Assembly: GCA_930367215.1 (NCBI GenBank)
Contig: OV884058.1
Coordinates: 102,447,802-102,511,801, forward strand
Origin: Pollenia angustigena
Taxonomy: Eukaryota > Arthropoda > Insecta > Diptera > Polleniidae
Direction of reading: 5' to 3'
Length of the DNA: 64,000 nt
Shown: positions 56,573-64,000 of the stretch, in pieces
How positions within the stretch are numbered: position 1 is the first letter of the stretch
Layout: each line of letters begins with the position of its first letter
Position numbers and translations under genes: made by a program
The notes under the pieces: model-generated
What the model was told of the DNA's origin: nothing
Database searches by the model: none
What the model saw: only the letters and a program-made list of their open reading frames with translations

Positions 56573-57517
56573 TTTTATACCCTCCACCACAATTAGTTGT
56601 GAAGAGGGTATATTAAGTTTGTCATTCCGTGTGAAACTTTTTTATTATTCATCTCAGACCCCATAAAGTATATATATTCTGGGTCCTTGAGTAATTCTAT
56701 GTCGATTTAGCCATGTCCGTCTGTCTGTCCGTCTGTTGAAAACACGCTCACTTTCGAACAACTCAAAACAAATTAACAAACTTGGTGCCAAATTGCTTGT
56801 AGTTATCCTAAGCAGTTTGGCATTGAAATCCAGCAAAATCGGTTCAGTAGGACCAGAGCTATGAATCAAAATATGGAACCACCACCTAAAAAAATTTATA
56901 ATTTTGTTACAAAAAGTAACATAAATGCTGGAACAAGGCACCGAATGAGATCAGATTTTGCAAAAATTTGTTTTATTGGACTGGAAATCACGCTGTTAAA
57001 TTTCGTGAAGATCCATCCATAATTTACCCTAAGCCCCATATAAACAGTACTCCCGGAAAACAGTTTAGTACGCCTAAAACCGTAAAAAATAACGCTACCG
57101 TAACAAAATTTGGTACATCACAGTTTTTTAGGACTTGAAATAACACTGTGAAATTTCGTGACGATCGGTCCATATTTTACCTTAGGCCCCATATAAACCC
57201 TACTACCGGAAAACAGTTTAGTACGCCTAAAACCGTAAAAAATAATGCAATAATAACAAATTTTGGCTCGTCCCAGTTTTATAGGACTAGAAATGATACT
57301 GTGAAGTTTCGTGAAGATCGGTCCATAATTTACCCTAGGCCCCATATAAACCCTACTCCCGGAAAACAGTTTAGTACACCTAAAACCATATTTAATAACA
57401 AACGTCACAGTTAAAGATAATAATAACATCATACAGATATTACTCCTTAAACATTCGAACTGTCGGTGGAGGGTATCAAAGATTTGGCACAGCCGAATAT
57501 AACACTCTAACTTGTTT
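56573..57517 (+). repeat. DINE-1/mini-me-like repeat with 153-bp tandem units
   Basis: Starts TATACCCTCCACCACAATTA and TTCTGGGTCC, contains CATGTCCGTCTGTCTGTCCG near 56712, and ends GGCACAGCCGAATATAACAC. From about 56975 to 57390 a 153-bp unit is repeated three times (GTGAAATTTCGTGACGATCG at 57148; equivalents at 56995 and 57301). Open frames on both strands across the units are by-products of the repeat. Confidence 0.75.
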
Positions 57518-57929
57518 TTATTAAAATCTAAGAATAACCAATTTTATTCGCATATGTAAAGTAAATCTTTAATAACAATATAAGTTAGAAAACTAAAAAA
57601 ATTTATGTACTATTGATTAAATTCAATGAAAAAACATTAGGTTTTTTAAAAATAAATATTTAAAGTTCTTTTGAACTAAATCTTCATATAACAATTTTAA
57701 TTCAATTCAGGGTAAGGCAAACAAAATCCGTAACAATTTAGATAAATTTGGAAGTTATTGACATTATAGTTTTGTATTTTGGCTATATTTATCCAAAACT
57801 ATTAAAATCAATATTTCAAAATACAATTTTAGTAAAATTTTTTGTATGCGATTGTTCTACAATCATAGATGAGATCATTGAGGCTTAAGTTTAATTGTTG
57901 ATTCATTAGTTCATCTTTTTTTTTTTTTT

Positions 57930-60590
57930 TTGTCCAAAAACATTTTCTGTTTCTGGAATGCAAACGGGTTATCCCAACATAAACACGAAGTTGCAAACTT
58001 TCTTCATAGGCATGAAATCGACGTACTTCTTGTCTCTGAAACACACTTTACTCATAAAAACTGCTTTAGGGTAAATGGTTACCTTACGTATGACACAAAA
58101 CATCCCAGCGGACGAGCTTGTGGTGGCACAGCCATAATTGTGCACAAACACATCAGACACTTACCATTGCCAGAGTTCGAAGAAGATTGTATCCAGGCCA
58201 CATCTATAAATCTGACTGATTTCAAACTAACGTTAACATCCGTTTATTGTCCCCCGAGGCACAAAATTCTACACGATAAATTTCTCAACTTCTTCTCCAC
58301 ATTGGGCCAGAAATTCATTGCTGCTGGCGACTACAACGCTAAACATACATATTGGGGCTCCAGACTTATTAGTCCTAGAGGTAATCAGCTATATAATACC
58401 GTAACTGCAAATAACTTTGATGTGGTATCGAGTGGTGAGCCTACCTATTGGCCAACCGACTTCAACAAGCTACCAGACCTTATTGACTTTGCTGTAATCA
58501 AAAACATCAAGCGCGATCAGGTACTAGTTAGTTCCTCCTATGATCTTTCGTCTGATCATTCACCTTCAATCCTCATTTTAAAATGTAACTCTGACGCCGC
58601 AGCTGCAAACTGGTTTTCCTATCCAATCAGAAACACAAATTGGTTAAAGTATAAAATGTATGTGAGCTCTCACCTATCACAGTGCATTCCCCTAAAAAAT
58701 TCATCTGACATCCAAATAGCTGTCGACCGATTTACAGAAGTCTTGGATGCTGCAGCAAGAAATGCAACCCCAATCAAGCGGACAATTAAACGTGCTCCTT
58801 ACAATACATCGACGGATATAGAGACCCTTATCAGAGAAAAAAGGAAGTTAAGAAGACAATGGCAAAACAGTCGTTCCCCAACCACTAAGGCCCAACTACA
58901 ATTATGCCTGACAACTCTTCGCAACAAATTGAGACAGAACCACGAGTCTGCAATAGAAGGCTATCTAAACAGCCTAGATGCCACAAAAAACTCCAATTAT
59001 AGCTTATGGAAGGCTGTACGGCATATGAAATGCCCTATAACCCAAGAATCTCCATTAAGACTGGAAAACCGCACTTGGGCGAAAAACACAGATGAAAAAT
59101 TAAACGCTTTCGCGGGCCATCTTGAGAAAGTTTTCACGCCACATGATACACATACTTGTTCCTGTCGTCCAACCATTCCTGATAAGGTAAACCATCCATT
59201 AAAATTTAACATTACTCAAGTAAAATCTGCAATAGAAAAAGTGAATATTAGAAAATCTCCCGGACTTGACCGTATCACAGGGTCAATGATAAGAAACTTA
59301 CCTTCGTCTGCTTCCAGAATCTTGCTGTTCATTTTTAACGCTATATTAAGAGTCGGATACTTCCCATCCTCATGGAAGAAGTCTATAATTGTTATGATTC
59401 CCAAGCCAGGAAAAGATGCTAGCCAGGTTGCGTCGTACAGACCGATAAGCTTATTATCAATCCTATCAAAGCTTTTCGAAAAAATATTCATTTTAAGTAT
59501 AACTCCTCATCTAAATGAACACGACATCATCCCGGATCACCAGTTCGGATTCAGAGCGAAACATGGTACAATAGAGCAAGTGCATAGAATTATTACCCTT
59601 ATTAGATCGGCGTTTGAGAAAAAGCAATACTGCTCAGCCCTGTTTATAGACATTTCCCAAGCATTTGACAAAGTTTGGCATGATGGGCTACTCATCAAAA
59701 TAACACGAATGCTTCCTCAAAACACTCACAAGCTTCTGGAGAGCTATCTAACAGGCAGAACATTCATAGTAAGGTCGCAAGATAAATACTCCCCCCTCAA
59801 GAAAATTACTGCTGGTGTTCCCCAAGGCAGCATATTAGGACCGCTTCTATATATAATATACACAGCGGATATGCCAACAAACCTGAGCACGCATACCTCT
59901 ACATTTGCAGACGACACAGCATTTATTAGCGTTAACCATGACCCAAAAGTCGCATCGCAAAATCTGCAGTCCCACATCAATGAACTAGAGGCATGGCTAG
60001 AAAAATGGAGAATAAAGGTTAACCCGGCTAAATGTGCTCACTTAACTTTCACGCTCAGAAGACAAACGTGCCCAGCAGTAAAAATAAATAACATCACTGT
60101 TCCGGTAGAAAACCATGTAAAGTACTTGGGAGTTCATATAGATAGACGTTTGACCTGGTCTCGTCATATCGAAGCGAAAATAACGGCTATGAAACTTAAA
60201 GCAGCTCAACTACATTGGCTTCTCGGTAGAAACTCAAACTTGTCTTTAGACAACAAAGTTCTTCTATACAAGTCCATCATAAAACCAATATGGACATATG
60301 GCATCCAATTATGGGGTACTGCATGCGCATCTAACATCCAAAAGCTTCAAAGAAGACAGTCTAGAATATTACGACAAATTGTCTGCGCCCCATGGTATAT
60401 ACGTAATGATATTATCCACAGAGATCTCAACGTCCCCACTATCCAGGAGGAAATTAAAAAATATTCAATAAGCTACATCGATAAACTAATGGTTCACCCT
60501 AACTACCTCGCTCGGGGTTTGCTTCAGTTCGAAGGTCACCAGAGGCTAAAAAGAACCGATACTTTGAGCCTTACTAGAAGACAGTCTTAA
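57930..60590 (+). CDS. Jockey-type ORF2: endonuclease and reverse transcriptase
   Basis: An uninterrupted frame of 886 codons, close to the roughly 900 of Jockey ORF2. It carries the two enzyme activities for target-primed reverse transcription. Residues about 5-215 are the APE endonuclease: WNANGLSQHK at 9, catalytic glutamate in VSETHFTH at 37, GDYNAKH at 133, SSDHSPS at 207-213. The RT covers roughly 430-720: KSPGLDRITGSMIRNLP, FIDISQAFDKVWHD at 572, GVPQGSILGP, and FADDTAFIS at 659 with both aspartates. A C-terminal domain follows to the TAA. There is no convincing ATG: the frame opens through a T-run and the first six or seven codons are probably flanking DNA. No stop or frameshift is visible, so the insertion is young or recently lost activity only through truncation. 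Confidence 0.93.
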   Translation: MSKNIFCFWNANGLSQHKHEVANFLHRHEIDVLLVSETHFTHKNCFRVNGYLTYDTKHPSGRACGGTAIIVHKHIRHLPLPEFEEDCIQATSINLTDFKLTLTSVYCPPRHKILHDKFLNFFSTLGQKFIAAGDYNAKHTYWGSRLISPRGNQLYNTVTANNFDVVSSGEPTYWPTDFNKLPDLIDFAVIKNIKRDQVLVSSSYDLSSDHSPSILILKCNSDAAAANWFSYPIRNTNWLKYKMYVSSHLSQCIPLKNSSDIQIAVDRFTEVLDAAARNATPIKRTIKRAPYNTSTDIETLIREKRKLRRQWQNSRSPTTKAQLQLCLTTLRNKLRQNHESAIEGYLNSLDATKNSNYSLWKAVRHMKCPITQESPLRLENRTWAKNTDEKLNAFAGHLEKVFTPHDTHTCSCRPTIPDKVNHPLKFNITQVKSAIEKVNIRKSPGLDRITGSMIRNLPSSASRILLFIFNAILRVGYFPSSWKKSIIVMIPKPGKDASQVASYRPISLLSILSKLFEKIFILSITPHLNEHDIIPDHQFGFRAKHGTIEQVHRIITLIRSAFEKKQYCSALFIDISQAFDKVWHDGLLIKITRMLPQNTHKLLESYLTGRTFIVRSQDKYSPLKKITAGVPQGSILGPLLYIIYTADMPTNLSTHTSTFADDTAFISVNHDPKVASQNLQSHINELEAWLEKWRIKVNPAKCAHLTFTLRRQTCPAVKINNITVPVENHVKYLGVHIDRRLTWSRHIEAKITAMKLKAAQLHWLLGRNSNLSLDNKVLLYKSIIKPIWTYGIQLWGTACASNIQKLQRRQSRILRQIVCAPWYIRNDIIHRDLNVPTIQEEIKKYSISYIDKLMVHPNYLARGLLQFEGHQRLKRTDTLSLTRRQS

Positions 60591-60708
60591 AAATTTGAAT
60601 ACAGCAGTTAGTGGTTACACAGGTAACAACTAATAAACAACAAGTAGAATTAAGATTTGAATACATATTGTAAATTTCGATAAGAAAGATTCAATAATAA
60701 AAATAAAC

Positions 60709-60747
<39 letters not shown>
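57950..60747 (+). mobile_element. 5'-truncated Jockey-clade LINE
   Basis: Covers ORF2, a short 3' untranslated region with AATAAA-type signals (about 60695-60705) and a 35-A tail at 60713-60747. ATTTTCTG occurs at 57942-57949 and again at 60747-60754, immediately after the tail, and is a plausible 8-bp target duplication. If so, the LINE begins at the first codons of ORF2, and ORF1 and the promoter are missing. It is the best-preserved retroelement in the window. Confidence 0.85.
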
Positions 60748-60751
<4 letters not shown>

Positions 60752-60755
60752 CTGC

Positions 60756-60908
60756 ACTTAGTCTGGGTTCACACTATGAAAGTTTTCTTTCAGAAAGTCT
60801 CAGTTTATAGGTGAGATAGGAGAAAAGAAAAGCATGTTCTCCTCCCCTCTCACCAATAAACTCAGACTTTCTGAAATAAAACCTTCATAGTGTGATCCCA
60901 GACTAAGT
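60756..60908. repeat. Near-palindromic hairpin MITE
   Basis: ACTTAGTCTGGGTTCACACT at the left and the same sequence with one change, read inward from the right, start arms of about 70 bp that remain paired (CAGAAAGTCTCAGTTTATAG against CAGAAAGTCTGAGTTTATTG). The loop is only about 15 bp. Single-stranded it would form one long hairpin. Confidence 0.85.
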
Positions 60909-61098
60909 AGTTCATTTCTTTTGATATTAAATCATTATTAAAACACATTTTAGCAATTCTTTCGTTTATAGTTCAATATGAAAAATACCTACATATTGCC
61001 GAATATAAAAAATCCATCCGATTTTCCCTACGCTGCTATTTTAGTATCAAAAAACCCTACAGGAATTTTTCCCTACTTTTGGCAACACTAATCTGACC

Positions 61099-61673
61099 GC
61101 ACAGTGTAAACAGGGACAGCAAAATTATTTCGTATTTAAAACGAAAGAACAACAAATATTCATCAAAAATTTAAACAATTATTTTAAGTTCTAATATTTA
61201 TAAAGTTATTAGAGCTCTAAAGATGATCTCTTAAAAACAGTTTTCAAAATTAAAAGTTACAAGGTACCACTTAAAGTTTTCAAACAAATTTTGCAAAGAG
61301 CGAATGCTTTATTTTTACCGAGCTGAAAGTTTTGTTAGATATAACAAGCAAATTTTTTAAAAGTTTTTCTCACAACACTTATTTTTAAATATTTTCAAGT
61401 ATATTATAGTTATCGTTAAATAAGGATCATGTCAAAGTCGATGCAAGAAAACTCATCTTCAGTTGATCACTATTAAATTTTAAATATTAAATGGAGAGTT
61501 TTTGTAGGATATTTAAAAAAAAAATTTGGTTTTATTTTAAATTAAAAAAAAAAAAAAAAAAATATGGAAATAAAAAAATTTTAACAAAGTTAAATATTTG
61601 TTTAAAATATATTAAGAAATCAAGGCGATTTCATTACAGATGATCTTTAAAGCCCTGCTGATAACCTTTTTTA
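61099..61673. other. A+T-rich stretch, no gene seen
   Basis: A-run at 61543-61562. Nothing recognised. Confidence 0.4.
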
Positions 61674-62985
61674 ACAGGGCGATTTTTTGGCGAAATTAAC
61701 AAAAGCTTGTGATTTATTTGGCGATTTATAAACGCATTTTATCATTTTTTCATATTGAAATAAAAAAATTTATAAGTACGGGCTAAGTTTTTTCTTTGAA
61801 TTTTTAACAAATTTTTAAATCGAAATACAAATGCGATTGTTTTAGATCAGGAGTGCCCACAAGTTCCTTAAGCTGGAGGTTCATACCACGCGTTTTCGCC
61901 TCCACGCAGCGCATGCTTTTATAACCTTACTTGTGTTCTACGTTTCAAGTTACATGCAACGCTTTTTATGCAGCAGCAGCACAAGTAAAACTAAAATTTA
62001 ATTTGTCAAAATCAGCTGATTTGACGCTGCTTGTGACGCTTACAAAAGTAGAAAGTAAACCTACTTGTCGCCTCAAGGCATCTACGCTTTTGTGCATGTA
62101 ACTTCCTACGTATAACTACACAGATTCTACTTTTTTGACAGCTGCGTATGCTGCGAAAAATATAGTAACGCGTGGTGAAGCCCTCCAGCTTAAGTGTTTT
62201 TACAAAAACAAATGAGCATCAAGAGCATAAGGCTTGGCCACTCTTGTTTTAGATGATAAATTAATAATATTGCCAGATAATTACATTGAAAACATTAAAG
62301 AATTGTTGTAATAGAAATTTGGAATAAAGCTGTTACAGCCGTATTCATAAAAAATTTAAATGGATTTGAAATTAATTTTAAGAAAATTTTGTATGAGAAT
62401 TTTGCCTTAAAACACATTCAAACTTATTTTATTTTTTTCGAGGGCCTTAAATACAAAATTTTACCATATTCTGACTTATATTCGTATAGAAAATCAAATT
62501 CAAATTTTGAATGCTCGAGAAAATAATGTTTTGGCAAAATTCAATTAACTGAACTCACAAGTTCTAAATTTTAACATAACCGCCTTCTTATGACAATTGC
62601 ACAATGCAAAACGCCAAATTTATTACGGTATTCCGAAACTCGTGCGTTTTGCTTGTGATTTGCCATAGTTTCTTGCAAAAATTCTAGTTCCCTTCAGCAT
62701 ACTTTTGCAATTTGAAGTCGCCAAACTTCTGGCGATTGCGATTTACAGAACACGTATTATGCGATTTCAAGTCAGAATCACAAATGTTTGCGATTGTCTA
62801 CTATACTAAACTACTTGAATAAGGATAAATATAAAAAATTTAAAAAAGCTATACTGTTTACTCTTTTTTATATAATATTTTATTTGGCGAATTTTATTTT
62901 GCCAAAAATCTAAAAAACTGTTTGTTGGCGATTTTCCTTATACTATTTGGAGATGAAGGTGAAGAAAAAAAATCTGACAGCCCTG
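61674..62985. mobile_element. hAT-related relic, family of 1675-2282
   Basis: The right end AAAAATCTGACAGCCCTG equals the end of the 1675-2282 family, and GGCGATTT words are frequent near both sides. The left limit is set at CAGGGCGATTTTTTGGCGAA but no matching 8-bp duplication was found. A separate MITE (61848-62246) is nested inside. Confidence 0.5.
61848..62246. mobile_element. hAT MITE, 399 bp
   Basis: Ends CAGGAGTGCCCACAAG and, inward from the right, CAAGAGTGGCCAAGCC. The exact 8-bp duplication TTTTAGAT lies at 61840-61847 and 62247-62254. AAGCTGGAGG and CCTCCAGCTTAAG form an inner inverted pair (about 61883 and 62183), as do ACCACGCG and ACGCGTGGT. Confidence 0.9.
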
Positions 62986-63086
62986 GTTGTATGTCAAAAT
63001 TTTGTTTATTGTCTTTCTGTCTGGCTTGACATTGTAGAATGATTTTGATTTTACAAAAAAAAATCGCTTGTGGTTTTAGTACGAGC
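62986..63086. other. Spacer
   Basis: Nothing recognised. Confidence 0.4.
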
Positions 63087-63222
63087 CAAGGCGAATTCAT
63101 AAAAGTGAAATTTTGGAGTCATCTACTTATTTACTTGTGTGTATACTGAATGTCAAGCGTTGTTTACATTTTATGAAATCATCTTTCTCTATCTCATGAC
63201 GCAGTCACCTTAATTCGCCTTG
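63087..63222. mobile_element. hAT MITE, CAAGGCG family, short copy
   Basis: Ends CAAGGCGAATTCATAAAAGT and, inward from the right, CAAGGCGAATTAAGGTGAC. The middle matches the 20.2-kb copy (TGTGTATACTGAATGTCAAG; CTCTATCTCATGACGCAGTC). The flanking 8-mers differ, so the duplication has been lost or the ends belong to different insertions. A second right-type end (ATGAATTCGCTTTG) follows at 63241-63254. Confidence 0.75.
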
Positions 63223-63256
63223 GCAAAAAGCTTACCTCTAATGAATTCGCTTTGTA

Positions 63257-63576
63257 AAGAAATTAAGAATATTTCTATTGAAATTTTAAGAATACCAATT
63301 TGAAATATTTGTATTGCTTTTTGGTTGATTGAAAGTTTAATTTGAAATAATATTATTTAAATATCTTAAAGCATCAATTATTTAAATAATAAAGTCGAAT
63401 AAGAAAGAATTTATATTAATAAAAAATAATTTTGTCAAGATGGTGTCAGTTTTTATAATGAACCTTCTTTTTTGATTTTTTTCAAATTATGACTTAACAT
63501 AAATACGTTTTCCCATGCCTTTTACGGCCAGCAAAAACTTTACTTACCTGGTAAGTTAGCAAGTATTGTTGGAGAA
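63257..63576. other. A+T-rich spacer
   Basis: Nothing recognised. Confidence 0.4.
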
Positions 63577-64000
63577 AAATAAACACTGAATGATGAAACA
63601 GAATTGAAACTTCAACTTCAGGTAAAAATTTTAAAGCCCGTAATTGAAACGGCGGCAGTAACTTCAAATTCTCTGTTAATTCTTTCATTTTCTTTTGTTC
63701 TTATTTTTCTTTGTTTACAAAATGTATGAAATGAATGAAAGTATGGTAGCATTGTTAAGAGAATAAGTGAGAGCATTGGAAAAAACGTCCTAAAAATAAA
63801 TGATGAAACAGAACTGAGTCTTCAACTTCAGGCAAAAATTTTAAAGCCCATAATTAAAACGTCGGCAGTAACTTCAAATTCTCTCTCATTTCTTTCATTT
63901 TCTTTTGTTCTTATTTTTCTTTGTTTACAAAATGTATGAAATTGAATGAAAGTATGGTAGCATTGTTAAGAGAATAATTGTATTTATGTGAGAGCATTAG
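63577..64000 (+). repeat. 210-bp tandem duplication reaching the window edge
   Basis: TGATGAAACAGAA starts at 63591 and 63801, and matching sequence continues through AAATTTTAAAGCCC, GGCAGTAACTTCAAATTCTC and AAGTATGGTAGCATTGTTAA to GAGAGCATT at 63769 and 63990. The two units are about 90% alike. More units may follow beyond the window. Confidence 0.85.

Larger units (their letters stand above)
56469..61090. mobile_element. hAT element enlarged to 4.6 kb by internal insertions
   Basis: Ends CAGTGTTGCC and, inward from the right, TAGTGTTGCC. The exact 8-bp duplication ATCTGACC lies at 56461-56468 and 61091-61098. Just inside, AAAAATACCTACGCATACTA (left) and the CCCTACGCTGCTATTTTAGT region (right) resemble the ends at 40250-40996. 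Within it lie a DINE-like repeat, a Jockey-type LINE and a hairpin MITE, which account for most of its length. No hAT transposase is recognised. Confidence 0.85.

Noticed and set aside
57148..57414. Open frames on both strands in the DINE-like repeat
   Set aside because: They arise from a 153-bp tandem unit (divisible by three) and have no protein similarity I can recognise.
57118..57432. Minus-strand 104-codon frame with internally repeated protein sequence
   Set aside because: The protein repeat simply reflects the tandem DNA unit; no start context or family.

Overview
The window looks like A+T-rich, non-coding DNA (intergenic, intronic or heterochromatic) from a higher fly (Diptera). The grounds are the kinds of mobile elements present: a Jockey-clade LINE, DINE-1/mini-me repeats with GTCT/GTCC runs, many hAT elements with 8-bp duplications, mariner relics, PIF/Harbinger elements and Helitrons. 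I see no rRNA, no CRISPR, no prokaryotic operon and no convincing host protein-coding gene. Species cannot be fixed from the sequence; a calyptrate fly is my guess.

Layout. 1-8 kb: a hAT element nested in another hAT element (both with exact 8-bp duplications), a dispersed repeat with a decayed tRNA-like head, and a broken LINE on the minus strand. 8-11.3 kb: a non-autonomous Helitron with canonical ends, a second truncated copy, and a palindromic dispersed repeat. 12.3-13.4 kb: a PIF/Harbinger relic that still shows a convergent pair of gene remnants (transposase exons with an intron; Myb/SANT-like partner). 13.5-21.3 kb: a hAT family with ends CAAGGCGAATTCATA (four copies, one linked to a coding remnant), several mariner relics, a PIF/Harbinger MITE, tRNA-like SINE heads, and a hAT copy whose ends carry eight TATCGATA boxes. 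23-27.3 kb: two mariner relics, a foldback element built from about 82-bp tandem units with exact 8-bp duplications, and a TA-flanked element carrying seven GCCGTAAC-type boxes. 27.3-31 kb: mostly featureless. 31.2-34.8 kb: an internally deleted mariner and two elements with long inverted repeats. 34.8-42 kb: a roughly 7-kb inverted-repeat structure enclosing an RTE-like LINE that is itself split by a hAT element. 43.5-44.6 kb: a second foldback copy. 46.2-54.9 kb: a Helitron 5' end, a LINE relic split by a 1.8-kb hAT element, another LINE relic carrying a PIF/Harbinger MITE, and a mariner relic. 56.5-61.1 kb: a 4.6-kb hAT unit that has swallowed a DINE-like repeat, a near-intact Jockey ORF2 (886 codons) and a hairpin MITE. 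61.7-64 kb: more hAT MITEs and a 210-bp tandem duplication reaching the window edge.

Nothing here forms a pathway. The window is a stratigraphy of insertions, and exact target duplications let the order of many events be read directly. The only long open coding frame is the Jockey-type ORF2; nearly all other coding remnants are broken.
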